From: Verrucomicrobiaceae bacterium
GTDB lineage: Bacteria; Verrucomicrobiota; Verrucomicrobiia; Verrucomicrobiales; Verrucomicrobiaceae
Direction of reading: 5' to 3'
NCBI GenBank assembly: GCA_016795375.1
Contig: JAEUHJ010000052.1
Location: 1 to 32,829 of the forward strand
Length of the DNA: 32,829 nt
A program made the position numbers and the translations under genes. Under the pieces are notes generated by a model. That model was not told where the DNA came from. It ran no database searches and was given only the letters and a program-made list of their open reading frames with translations. This document shows, in pieces, positions 7,685 through 15,406 of the stretch (position 1 is the first letter of the stretch; the number at the start of each line of letters is the position of its first letter).

Positions 7685-8056
7685 CTACGATTGATGATTG
7701 GCTTCAACTCCTCGGGTGAAAACAACGAGCTTGGCGATGAGAGTGTCCGTGCGTGCGACGAGGTCTTGATACATGGGCTCGTTGGTCAAAGAGCCTGTCT
7801 CCCAGAGGGTGTTGAGGTGATCTTCCGTCTCACGGGCAGAGCCAAGCGAATAGGTGAGATGACGCACAAACTCCATCTTGTAGCGCCGCTTCCCATAACC
7901 CTCGACGAGGTTAGCGCGGATGGACTTCACCGAGCGCCGAATCTGCGAACCCTCCTCATACATCTCAAATTTTGGCAACTCGGCAAGGGTCATGCGATGG
8001 ACATCAATCGTCAGCTCTCGCGCCAACTGCCACACTTCGAGGTCTTTGTAGTCCAT
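7685..8056 (-). CDS. Four-helix-bundle protein (23S rRNA IVS-type, S23 family)
   Basis: A 123-residue protein of the four-helix-bundle family first known as the protein encoded in 23S rRNA intervening sequences. Diagnostic features are the start MDYKDLEVWQLARELTIDVH, the central IRRSVKSIRANLVEGYGKRR, and the conserved FVRHLTYSLGSARETEDHL, followed by a C-terminal helix. Standalone homologues are common, and the molecular role is unknown; nucleic-acid binding is suspected because of structural likeness to DGR accessory protein Avd. The gene stops six bases before the DUF1501 start and lies wholly between the 33-bp inverted repeats. Its base composition looks less GC-rich than the operon around it. 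There is no visible Shine-Dalgarno ahead of the ATG at 8056. It probably interrupts an older DUF1080-DUF1501 junction. Confidence 0.93.
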   Translation of the reverse strand: MDYKDLEVWQLARELTIDVHRMTLAELPKFEMYEEGSQIRRSVKSIRANLVEGYGKRRYKMEFVRHLTYSLGSARETEDHLNTLWETGSLTNEPMYQDLVARTDTLIAKLVVFTRGVEANHQS

Positions 8057-8078
8057 AGGTTTTAAACTGGTTCAGGCG

Positions 8079-8111
8079 TCATCCCTTATCTCTGATCCCT
8101 CATCGCTCATC
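8079..8111 (-). repeat. Right inverted repeat of the IVS-like element
   Basis: 33 nt whose reverse complement matches 7637-7669 at 31 positions. It ends two bases before the DUF1080 stop codon (8114-8116), so insertion spared that gene. Confidence 0.9.
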
Positions 8112-8113
8112 TC

Positions 8114-8812
8114 TCACGGCAGTTCACGGATGCGGAGTTTGCGGAAGAGGATGGGCGAGCCTTCGCTTTCGAGGCAGAGGTAGCCTTTGGCGGGGTTGCA
8201 GGCGGTGCCGCCGCTGACCTCCTCGCCATTCACCCAGAGGCGCACCTCGCCGTTGATGGCACGGATGTAGTAGTGATTCCATTCGCCGTGGCCTTTGGCG
8301 AGGTGCTTGCGCGGGAAACTGCGGCTGCCATCGGGCGAGAGCGGCGGGAAGGGGGTCATCTTCACCCCGACCGGGAACACATCGCCATTCGTGCCAAACC
8401 AGTCCGTCTTGCCTCCCGTGGCCTTCACCTTGTCCGTGTAGCCATGATCGAGCACCTGCACCTCGATGCCCTGCGGCAGGCCGGGCTTCCCGGCGGTGGT
8501 CAGCTTCTCAATCGAGGCCGGAGTGGCCCACACAAAGACACCGGAGTTCCCCGCGGGCTTTTGATGGCTCCACTCCACGACCATCTCGAAATTTTTGAAC
8601 TCCTTCACGGTGCGCATCACGCTCACCGGCTTGCCCGTGCAATGCAGCACGCCGTCCTTCCAGTTCCAGGTGTCGTCAGCGCTGTTTACCTTGGTGAAGT
8701 CTTCTGCCTTCAAATCGCGAAAGCCGGGCTGCGTGTCGTCGATGAAGGGGCGCACCGGGTCGGCGGCGCACAGATGGACGACAGAGAGCAGAAGGGGGAG
8801 AAGCAGTTTCAT
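8114..8812 (-). CDS. DUF1080 (3-keto-disaccharide hydrolase type) exported protein
   Basis: 232 residues from the ATG at 8812, giving a clean signal peptide, MKLLLPLLLSVVHLCAADP. A start at 8839 would add nine residues and overlap the upstream gene. The mature protein is a concanavalin-like jelly-roll of the DUF1080 family (now often called 3-keto-disaccharide hydrolase). Features include the TWNWKDGVLHCTGKP opening, VVEWSHQKPAGNSGVFVWA, the GIEVQVLDHG strand, and the C-terminal GYLCLESEGSPILFRKLRIRELP. It is periplasmic or secreted and probably acts on sugars. The gene follows the DUF1549/DUF1553 gene by four bases, so they are co-transcribed. Downstream lies the IVS-like element. Substrate is not predictable from sequence. 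Confidence 0.93.
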   Translation of the reverse strand: MKLLLPLLLSVVHLCAADPVRPFIDDTQPGFRDLKAEDFTKVNSADDTWNWKDGVLHCTGKPVSVMRTVKEFKNFEMVVEWSHQKPAGNSGVFVWATPASIEKLTTAGKPGLPQGIEVQVLDHGYTDKVKATGGKTDWFGTNGDVFPVGVKMTPFPPLSPDGSRSFPRKHLAKGHGEWNHYYIRAINGEVRLWVNGEEVSGGTACNPAKGYLCLESEGSPILFRKLRIRELP

Positions 8813-8816
8813 GGTC

Positions 8817-11123
8817 TTATTCGCGAGTGACGGTTTCATCGAGGTTGAGGAGGGTGCGTGCTGCGTTGAGCCTGTCGAGTTTCTTCAGCACGGCGAGCTC
8901 GTCAGGCTTGGGTTCGCGGGAGGTGCAACGCTTGAAGGCGGCTTCGAGGCCATCTTTCTCGATGACCTTCTCCAATGCGGTGGCGAACTCGAAGAAGCCG
9001 CTGTCATTCATCAAAGTGAGCGCTTGAAGCGGTGTGTTGCTGCGGATGCGGCGGGTGCAGGAATTGAAACCTTCCGGCGCATCAAAGACCGTCAGCGAAG
9101 GCGGCGGCGAGGCGCGATAGACAAAGGTGTAGAGGCCGCGGCGGTATTTGTCCGCGCCTTTGCTCACGCTCCACACGCGTTTCACCTGGCCCTGGCCCAT
9201 CACGCCATCGGGGATCGGCGGATAGACCGGCGGACCGCCGAGTTTCGGCGAGAGAAGGCCGCTCGCGGTGAGACAAACATCGCGCACGACCTCGGCATCG
9301 AGCCGCAGACGCGTCTGGCGGGCGAGCAGATAGTTCTGCGGATCTTTTTCGATCAAATCGGGCCGGTTCGCGGAACTTTGGCGATACGTCTTCGAGGTCA
9401 CGATGAGCTTGTGCAGCTCTTTGAGGCTCCATTTCTTCGCCATGAACTCCGTGGCGAGCCAGTCGAGCAGTTCGGGATGACTTGGCAGCGTTCCTTGCGA
9501 TCCGAAATCGTTTTCCGTCTCGACGATGCCGCGGCCGAAATACTGCTGCCACACGCGATTCACGATGACACGCGCCGTGAGCGGGTTTTCCGGGCTCATG
9601 ATCCATTTCGCCAGATCGAGCCGGTTGGGCTGCTTTGCGGTCGTTTCAAAAGGATGCAGCACCGCAGGCGTTCCGGGCTGCACTTCGACATCCGGCCGGG
9701 TGAAGTCACCTTTGATGAAAACGGTCGTCTTGCGCGGCTGCGGCAGTTCCTTCATCACGAGCGTCGTCGTGCCTTTGTTGAGCTGCGTGTCGAGTTCCTT
9801 GAAGCGGTCGTTCAGGATGTAGAGCGGATCATTTCTCGGCACAAAGACCGAGTAGAGCTCGAGATTGTCGGCCAGTGAGCGTTTCGCCACCGGCTTTGCC
9901 AGCGCCTTCTTCACCGGGGCGGTCAGTTTCTCGCGAAAACCCTTCGCCATGCCCTTTTCCCACTCGGTGACCTCGGCGTAGCGTTCCTTCACCATCGCTT
10001 TGAGCCTCGATTCGACGTCTTTGAAGTCAGCAGCCAGCGCCTTCACATCCACCTTCGGATCATAGACCTTCAGCTCCGGCTCGTCCTGGTTGTTCAGGAA
10101 GGCGAACATCTGGTAGTATTCTTTGTGCGCGATTGGATCAAACTTGTGATCGTGACATTGAGCGCAGCCAATCGTCAGTCCCAGCCACACACTGCCCGTC
10201 GTCGCCACGCGGTCAAAGACGCTGTCGATGCGGAACTGCTCTTTGTCGATGCCGCCCTCCTGATTGATCTGCGTGTTCCGATGAAAGCCGGTGGCGATCT
10301 TCTGGCTCTCGGTGGCTTTCGGCAGCAAATCACCGGCAAGCTGCTCGATGGTGAAGCGGTCAAACGGCATGTCCGCGTTCAACGCATCGATCACCCAGTC
10401 CCGGAATTTCCAAATCTGCCGCGGGGCGTCGATGGAATAGCCGTTGGAGTCCGCGTAGCGGGCCTGATCGAGCCACCAGCGGCCCCAGCGCTCGCCGTGG
10501 TGTTTGCTGGAAAGGAGACGGTCCACGAGAGCGCTGTATTTTTTGTCGGACCAGTCGGACAGTTCCGACAAGTCGGACGGCGATGGCGGCAGGCCCGTAA
10601 GGTCGAGAAACAGACGACGAATGAGCGTGGCGGGATCGGCTTCGGGGGAAGGTTTGAGGTTTTCCTCGGCGAGGCGCTTCTGGATGAAATGATCGATGCC
10701 ACCACCGGGATGCTTTTGCGGTGGAATGAAGGCCCAGTGCGCCTCATACTTCGCGCCTTGCTCGATCCAGGCCTTCAAAGTCTCACGCTGTTTTGCCGTG
10801 AGCGGCGGCTTGTGGGACTTCGGCGGCGGCATGACTTCGTCTTTGTCCTCGCTGATGATGCGCTGCCACGCGTCCGACTTGCTCAAATCTCCCGGCACAA
10901 TGCCGTGCGCCCCATCACGATCCTCCGTCGCGCCTTCAAAGGTATCGAGCCGCAGATCGGCCTCGCGGTGCTTTGGATCGAAGCCGTGGCAGGCGAAGCA
11001 GTTCTCCGACAAAATGGGCCGCACGTCGCGATTGAACTCGATCTTCCCCGGTGCGGCGGCGCCCACCGAAATCACGGCAAGAGTGAGAGTGAAGAAATGA
11101 GGGCGGATCATGCGGATGCCCAC
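8817..11123 (-). CDS. DUF1549/DUF1553 (PSCyt1-PSCyt2-PSD1) cytochrome-like protein
   Basis: 768 residues with an N-terminal signal segment (FFTLTLAVISVGAAAPGKIEF). PSCyt1 holds C42-F-A-C-H46 and a MPPPKSHKPPLT stretch typical of planctomycete-type cytochromes. DUF1549 spans about 140-340 with LFLDLTGLPPS, ERWGRWWLDQARYADSNGY and a second heme-like motif C320-A-Q-C-H324. DUF1553 follows from about 480 to 740 with NPLTARVIVNRVWQQYFGRGIV, NDFGSQGTLPSHPELLDWLA and RRIRSNTPLQALTLMND. The family is a PVC hallmark, exported and usually encoded next to DUF1501, as here. An electron-transfer or sugar-oxidation role is presumed. A tandem 9-mer repeat lies inside the gene (10545-10580). The upstream propeller gene ends 36 bases before the ATG at 11123; a second ATG four codons in is equally possible. 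Confidence 0.95.
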   Translation of the reverse strand: MGIRMIRPHFFTLTLAVISVGAAAPGKIEFNRDVRPILSENCFACHGFDPKHREADLRLDTFEGATEDRDGAHGIVPGDLSKSDAWQRIISEDKDEVMPPPKSHKPPLTAKQRETLKAWIEQGAKYEAHWAFIPPQKHPGGGIDHFIQKRLAEENLKPSPEADPATLIRRLFLDLTGLPPSPSDLSELSDWSDKKYSALVDRLLSSKHHGERWGRWWLDQARYADSNGYSIDAPRQIWKFRDWVIDALNADMPFDRFTIEQLAGDLLPKATESQKIATGFHRNTQINQEGGIDKEQFRIDSVFDRVATTGSVWLGLTIGCAQCHDHKFDPIAHKEYYQMFAFLNNQDEPELKVYDPKVDVKALAADFKDVESRLKAMVKERYAEVTEWEKGMAKGFREKLTAPVKKALAKPVAKRSLADNLELYSVFVPRNDPLYILNDRFKELDTQLNKGTTTLVMKELPQPRKTTVFIKGDFTRPDVEVQPGTPAVLHPFETTAKQPNRLDLAKWIMSPENPLTARVIVNRVWQQYFGRGIVETENDFGSQGTLPSHPELLDWLATEFMAKKWSLKELHKLIVTSKTYRQSSANRPDLIEKDPQNYLLARQTRLRLDAEVVRDVCLTASGLLSPKLGGPPVYPPIPDGVMGQGQVKRVWSVSKGADKYRRGLYTFVYRASPPPSLTVFDAPEGFNSCTRRIRSNTPLQALTLMNDSGFFEFATALEKVIEKDGLEAAFKRCTSREPKPDELAVLKKLDRLNAARTLLNLDETVTRE
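10545..10580. repeat. Tandem 9-mer microrepeat in the DUF1549 coding region
   Basis: Four consecutive nonamers, GTCGGACCA, GTCGGACAG, TTCCGACAA and GTCGGACGG, the third close to the reverse complement of the others. Because nine is a multiple of three, the frame is kept and the protein gains a Ser-Asp/Glu-X triplet run (around residues 183-194, SDLSELSDWSD). It lies at a loop right after the conserved LTGLPPSP motif. Confidence 0.75.
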
Positions 11124-11159
11124 TTGTACGTCTGAAAAGCCGGCTCTCTGGCTCGTGTT

Positions 11160-12395
11160 TCACCCCATCAATCCCTCGATGTCGATGAGGTGAAGCTGGC
11201 GGCCATTCGCTCCATCGGGGGCATCGATGCAGACGAGCTTTTCATCCCGGCTGCTGCGCGGATGGCAGTCCACACGCCACTCGCCTTTGTATTCCGACGG
11301 CTGCGGGAAATAGCCCAGGTCGATGCGCCTGTTCGTGGCAATGTGATAGAGATGCGGCGTCTGGATGCGGCGCACGCCCTTCGGGTAGGTGTCATTCAAG
11401 ATCCACTCGTTGTTCTTCAAATACGTCAGGTGGCCGCTGCCATCGAGAATGCCATGACCGATCTCCTCCACGATGCCGCTGTCCTTGTCCTCGAAGAGAA
11501 AATCTGCCCACTCGGGGTTGCCCAGCCAGTTTTTCCCCTGCGAGAGGATGTGCGTGGCATCGCGCCAGATGAAATGAGAGGCGTGGCCGTTCGGAATCAC
11601 GATGCGCAGGTCGCTGCCGTCCATGTTCGCCGTGATGAGGCGGGTGAGATGGCCGCCCTTTGGCTGCGTCCAGCGATGCAGCATGATGAAGCGTTTTCCA
11701 TCCGGCCCCACGAGCAGATGATACGCGTGATGCTTTGAAGTGGGGTGGTTCTCCATCACCGTGCCGGTCTTGGAGAGCAGCTCATGGCTCACGATGAGCT
11801 TCTCCACGCCGGTTTCAAGATTCACATGCGTCACACCGCTACCCTCGGGAGCCATGTCGTCAAAGAAACGGTCCTTGATACCCGCGTAGCCGTAACCGGG
11901 CCTGCAATCGGCCACGCGCGAAAAATCACAGCTCACGCCTTCCTTGCCGTTTGGACTCAAGGCGTAGATCGGAAACGGCAGCGTCTGTTTCTCCATCGTC
12001 TTCACATCGAGGATGTGGCAGACGTATTTGTCCTTATCGCGGTCGTTCCAGATCACCTTCGACTCCGTGCCGGGAATCCATTGCAGCATGCAGCCCTGCT
12101 GCCAGCACCAGGCGTTCGATTTGCCCAGGGGTATCCATTTGTCGCCGTCCTTAATGTCCACCATTCCCACCTCGATCACGTCATCCGCCGTCGGCGAGCG
12201 ATGCTCGAAGCCGGCTTTGTTCGAGAGCACGAAGCAGTTGTCCGGCGAGAACTGCAGCTTGTCGTAGTAAGCGAACCAGTGAAAGCCCGGCCCCTTGGTG
12301 ATGATGCGCGTCGGCGGAAATTTCGGCGCGTCCTGGCTGCGGATGGCAAGCGGGGCAAGGGCGAGCGTGGAGAGAAAATGCCGGCGGCGAGTCAT
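11160..12395 (-). CDS. Tat-exported beta-propeller (TolB-like) protein
   Basis: 411 residues. The N-terminus MTRRRHFLSTLALAPLAIRSQ is a twin-arginine signal. The rest is predicted to be a beta-propeller: repeated blade-like segments such as LQFSPDNCFVLSNKAG, MLQWIPGTESKVIWNDRDKDKY, MDGSDLRIVIPNGHASHFIW and the closing EWRVDCHPRSSRDEKLVCID read like TolB/WD40 blades. FHWFAYYDKLQFSP and AWCWQQGCMLQW are, as I recall, conserved in a family of unnamed planctomycete and verrucomicrobial proteins. Some relatives are labelled oligogalacturonate lyase-like, but I see no clear support for that activity. It heads the run of genes leading to the DUF1549/DUF1553 protein 36 bases downstream. Confidence 0.8.
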   Translation of the reverse strand: MTRRRHFLSTLALAPLAIRSQDAPKFPPTRIITKGPGFHWFAYYDKLQFSPDNCFVLSNKAGFEHRSPTADDVIEVGMVDIKDGDKWIPLGKSNAWCWQQGCMLQWIPGTESKVIWNDRDKDKYVCHILDVKTMEKQTLPFPIYALSPNGKEGVSCDFSRVADCRPGYGYAGIKDRFFDDMAPEGSGVTHVNLETGVEKLIVSHELLSKTGTVMENHPTSKHHAYHLLVGPDGKRFIMLHRWTQPKGGHLTRLITANMDGSDLRIVIPNGHASHFIWRDATHILSQGKNWLGNPEWADFLFEDKDSGIVEEIGHGILDGSGHLTYLKNNEWILNDTYPKGVRRIQTPHLYHIATNRRIDLGYFPQPSEYKGEWRVDCHPRSSRDEKLVCIDAPDGANGRQLHLIDIEGLMG

Positions 12396-12440
12396 GTGAT
12401 GTGAGTCAAGGACAGGGGGCTGCCGCCTTAGGCAGTGCGC

Positions 12441-13571
12441 TCAAGGCAGCCACCGGATGCACGAGGCCATCGGCACCTCGACGGGGTCGCCTTGAGAGAT
12501 GATGCCGCCGCTTGCAGCGTCGATCTTGAAGACGACGACGTTGTTGCCGGGCATGTTGGCACAGAGGAGCCAGCGGCCGTCGGGAGTGATGAGCAGGTTC
12601 TGCGGGCCTTTTCCGCCGCTGGGCTGGATGTTGAGGAGCGTGAGCGTGCCGTCGGCGGCGATGCGGTAGCTGGCGAGGCTGTCGTGGCCGCGGTTGGTGC
12701 CGTAAAGGTGCTTGCCATCGGGCGTGATCTTCAAATCGGCGGTGTAGCTCTTGCCGGTGAAGTCAGCGGGCAGCGTGGCGATGGTTTGTTTCTCCTTCAG
12801 CGTGCCTTCGGCGGCGTTCCAGTCGAAGACGGTGATGGTGTTGGCGAGTTCGTTGATTGCATAGACGAGCTTCCCATCAGGATGAAAAGTCAAATGACGC
12901 GGGCCGCTGCCGGGCGCGAGCTTTGCGAAAGGCTGCGCGGCGTTCGGCGCGAGTTTCGCCGTGGCGGCATCCAGCGTGTAGATCATGACCTTGTCGATGC
13001 CGAGATCGGCGGCGAGGGCGTGCCCGCCGTCGGGGCTGACGACGAAGCAATGCGCGTTCGGGCCTTTCTGGCGCTGTGGATCGGCGCTGGATCCGCTGTG
13101 CTGGGAAAATGAAGCGGCCTCAGCGAGGGATCCATCCCCCTTCACCGGCAGCGCGACGACGCTGCCGCTGTTGTAGTTCGCGACGAGCACGGATTTGCCC
13201 GTGGGATCGACATCGAGGAAGCACGAGGCCGTGCCGCGGGCGCTCTGGCGGTTGAGCAGCCGCAAATCACCACCACGGCCCTCAATCGCAAACGCGGCGA
13301 CGAATTCATCCTCCTCCCCGCCGAAATTCTCCGCGTCGATGGAATAGAGATGGCGGTTGTCCGGGGAGATGGCGATGAAGAACGGATTCTGCACACCTGC
13401 GGCCCGCTTCAAGGGCTTCAAGACGCCTTTGGCGGCATCAAAGCCAAACACATGAATCCCCGCCTTCTCGCCCGGGACGAAGGCGGAGACGAATACAAGC
13501 GGCTCAGAGCCGGGTGAGATATTGGCGCTCATGCAGAGAACGGCGGCGATCAGAGTCCTGGGACAGTTCAT
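12441..13571 (-). CDS. Lactonase-family seven-bladed beta-propeller (6-phosphogluconolactonase type)
   Basis: 376 residues from the ATG at 13571. The open frame continues to 13955, but that extension is antisense-frame noise over the neighbouring esterase. The N-terminus MNCPRTLIAAVLCMSANISPG resembles a signal peptide, so this copy is probably exported rather than a cytoplasmic Pgl. Blades are visible as repeats of the form ...VSPDGGHALAADLG, LTFHPDGKLVYAINELAN, LKITPDGKHLYGTNRGHDS and LLITPDGRWLLCANMPGNN, matching the lactonase family (PF10282). Relatives hydrolyse sugar lactones or act on carboxy-muconolactones; the true substrate is unknown. Hydrolysing a lactone made by an envelope sugar dehydrogenase would fit the neighbourhood, but that is inference. 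Confidence 0.9.
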   Translation of the reverse strand: MNCPRTLIAAVLCMSANISPGSEPLVFVSAFVPGEKAGIHVFGFDAAKGVLKPLKRAAGVQNPFFIAISPDNRHLYSIDAENFGGEEDEFVAAFAIEGRGGDLRLLNRQSARGTASCFLDVDPTGKSVLVANYNSGSVVALPVKGDGSLAEAASFSQHSGSSADPQRQKGPNAHCFVVSPDGGHALAADLGIDKVMIYTLDAATAKLAPNAAQPFAKLAPGSGPRHLTFHPDGKLVYAINELANTITVFDWNAAEGTLKEKQTIATLPADFTGKSYTADLKITPDGKHLYGTNRGHDSLASYRIAADGTLTLLNIQPSGGKGPQNLLITPDGRWLLCANMPGNNVVVFKIDAASGGIISQGDPVEVPMASCIRWLP

Positions 13572-13641
13572 GGATGGTCTTGTTGGTTTTCGCAGCGGTT
13601 GCCCGTCATGCACGTCATTTTTCTCCTGGTCAGGATCGACT

Positions 13642-14418
13642 TCAAGGTCGGACATGGCTGCGCAGGAGCACAAACTCCATCGCGGCACAGGTGTCCTCGT
13701 ACGTTGACGCGTGGCCGCCATTCTCGCGATGAATGCCCAAGACTTCACGCCCGGCCTTTTTGAGCTTTTCCACGAGGCGCAGCGCGCTGTCCGGGGGAAC
13801 AATGGCGTCCTTCCCTCCCGTGGTGATGGCGACGGGCATGGCGAGGCGCTCGACATGCAACTCGGCGCTACGCTTGCGGCGCTCAACCGCGCTGCCGTAG
13901 GAGGCGTCGATGACATCTTTGAAACCGGCAAACTCCACCATGTTCGCTGTTCCATTCAGGCTGCAAACGCCCGCGATCAGCTCAGGATGCAGCGCCGCGA
14001 AGATCAGCGCCGATGTGCCGCCCATGGAACCGCCGGCGATGAACACGCGGCCAATCCGGTGCCGTTTCCTCACCTCCGTGATGATTTGAACCACATCCAC
14101 CTCCGCCTTCGGGCCCATCCACGATGTTTTGGCCCGGTAATCGGGCGAGATGAAAATCATGCCGTGCTTCGCGGCGACATCGCGCAAGCCGCGGCACTCG
14201 CCGCGTTGGTCCTTGATGAACTGCCACCGGTCGGAGCTGTGTCCGTGCAGCGCGATGAGAGCATCATGCGATTTCTCAGCATCAAAGCCAGGCGGCAGGA
14301 GTTCGACGTAGCGTTGGTCTGAACCGTCGAGCCTGGATTTGAAAGCGATGTCGGCTGGCTCGGCACCGATGGCAAGGCACGCGGCACCGAGGCTGAGGAG
14401 GAACAGCTTCAACTTCAT
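13642..14418 (-). CDS. Exported alpha/beta hydrolase (esterase)
   Basis: 258 residues with signal peptide MKLKLFLLSLGAACLAIGAE. The alpha/beta-hydrolase core is clear: LIALHGHSSD (oxyanion region, about 55-62), nucleophile elbow G-G-S131-M-G-G, acid Asp204 in GGKDAIVPP, and catalytic His236 in NGGHASTYED. This is the esterase/prolyl-oligopeptidase-like group often found beside polysaccharide genes, where members remove acetyl or feruloyl groups. The start at 14418 is preferred over 14433 because a strong Shine-Dalgarno lies four bases upstream. Start and the TGA of the upstream gene overlap as ATGA, so the pair is coupled. The substrate is unknown. Confidence 0.9.
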   Translation of the reverse strand: MKLKLFLLSLGAACLAIGAEPADIAFKSRLDGSDQRYVELLPPGFDAEKSHDALIALHGHSSDRWQFIKDQRGECRGLRDVAAKHGMIFISPDYRAKTSWMGPKAEVDVVQIITEVRKRHRIGRVFIAGGSMGGTSALIFAALHPELIAGVCSLNGTANMVEFAGFKDVIDASYGSAVERRKRSAELHVERLAMPVAITTGGKDAIVPPDSALRLVEKLKKAGREVLGIHRENGGHASTYEDTCAAMEFVLLRSHVRP

Positions 14419-15398
14419 CGTCCCTCCTTCCATTTCGAGAACTCCGCGAAGATTTCCTCACGCGAGCACTTCGAGCGCAGGACGGTGCGGACTTTGAAAC
14501 CATGGTCTTTTTGCACCTCGGGCTTCGGGACGAGAAACTGGAAGTCCCACGCGGGATTCGTGGTTTTGCGTTCCACGTCCGCCCCGCCGCCACTGGGCGA
14601 GTGCGTGAAGCGGATGCCTTCCGCGCGGTCAAACATCACGATCCACACGAGATCGTCGAAGTGCCCGTAGAAGAACGGCAGGTCGTAGCGAAGGAGGGAG
14701 AAGCTTTTGAAGAGCGTGTCGCGCCCGCCCTCTGGAAAAGTCATCTCAAAGGTGTCATCGCGATGCCGCACGGTGCTCTGGTCGTTGTGCCACTGCGTGC
14801 CGAGCTGCGTCCACATCTCCTTCTGCGGGTCGAGCCCTCCGAGGAAATACATGCTCTTGTCCTCGGGCGCGTTCATGTAGCTGGCCCAGAACAGCGAAAG
14901 GTAGCCGCGTGAAAACACATCGCGATGCGCACGACAGCGGAAGTCCATGTCGAGGTAATGCGGCGCGGCGAGCGTGAAGCGCGTCCAGCTTTCGACATGA
15001 AAGGCCGGCGTCGGCGGCTGATGCAGCTCCGCCGCGGTGTCGCTGAGGCGTGTGAGCGTCATCGGCGCGTTGCGCGGCTCAAAGAAGGTCTTCGAGTCCT
15101 CCAAGTGCTCGCCCGTGACGATGTGCTCCAGATTCAAGCCTGCGATCGTCGGAACGAAGAGGCTGCGCGTGCCTTTCGCGTGTTGAAGGCCCCAAACGCC
15201 GTTGTAACCCGCGCGATGCTGCCCATGGGCGGCATTGTCGCCGATCACGGCGGTGAGATCACCGGCGCGCAGGCTGCAATGAGTGCCCGCAGATTCCGCA
15301 CGCACTGAAGAAGTCAGCGCGGCGGCTGCCGTGGCGCCGAGGAACTGGCGGCGGCTCACGCCTGCATGAAAAGGGTTGGGCGGATGACCGGGAGACAT
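14415..15398 (-). CDS. Tat-exported protein of unknown function
   Basis: 327 residues. The N-terminus carries a textbook Tat signal, SRRQFLGATAAAALTSSVRAE, at about 15-35. The mature part has long beta-rich stretches with many aromatics (DMDFRCRAHRDVF, GYLSLFWASYMNAPEDKSMYFLGG, LLRYDLPFFYGHFDDLVWIVMFDRAEG). These look like a galactose-mutarotase-like or jelly-roll sandwich, but I cannot assign a family with certainty. No catalytic motif is obvious. It is coupled by ATGA to the esterase gene downstream and follows the phospholipase-like gene by eight bases, so it belongs to an exported operon. A carbohydrate-binding or sugar-processing role is possible by context only. Confidence 0.8.
   Translation of the reverse strand: MSPGHPPNPFHAGVSRRQFLGATAAAALTSSVRAESAGTHCSLRAGDLTAVIGDNAAHGQHRAGYNGVWGLQHAKGTRSLFVPTIAGLNLEHIVTGEHLEDSKTFFEPRNAPMTLTRLSDTAAELHQPPTPAFHVESWTRFTLAAPHYLDMDFRCRAHRDVFSRGYLSLFWASYMNAPEDKSMYFLGGLDPQKEMWTQLGTQWHNDQSTVRHRDDTFEMTFPEGGRDTLFKSFSLLRYDLPFFYGHFDDLVWIVMFDRAEGIRFTHSPSGGGADVERKTTNPAWDFQFLVPKPEVQKDHGFKVRTVLRSKCSREEIFAEFSKWKEGR
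14423..14428 (-). promoter_or_regulatory. Shine-Dalgarno AGGAGG for the esterase gene
   Basis: On the minus strand AAGGAGGG precedes the ATG at 14418 with a four-base spacer (GACG). It sits inside the 3' end of the upstream gene and decides the start over the ATG at 14433. It is one of few strong sites in this window. Confidence 0.75.
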
Positions 15399-15406
15399 GG
15401 GTGGAA

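Larger units (their letters stand above)
7637..8111. mobile_element. IVS-like element: 33-bp inverted ends enclosing a four-helix-bundle gene
   Basis: A 475-bp unit bounded by 33-nt inverted repeats (7637-7669 and 8079-8111) matching at 31 of 33 positions, with similarity ending sharply on both sides. The repeats are built of degenerate heptamers (gatcagg/gatgagg type). The only gene fully inside is the four-helix-bundle protein at 7685-8056. This is the layout of intervening sequences found in 23S rRNA of some bacteria: complementary ends form a stem and the loop may encode this same protein family. Here it lies between the DUF1080 stop (two bases away) and the DUF1501 body, in an operon. 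No transposase is present, so mobility is inferred from structure alone. Confidence 0.7.
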
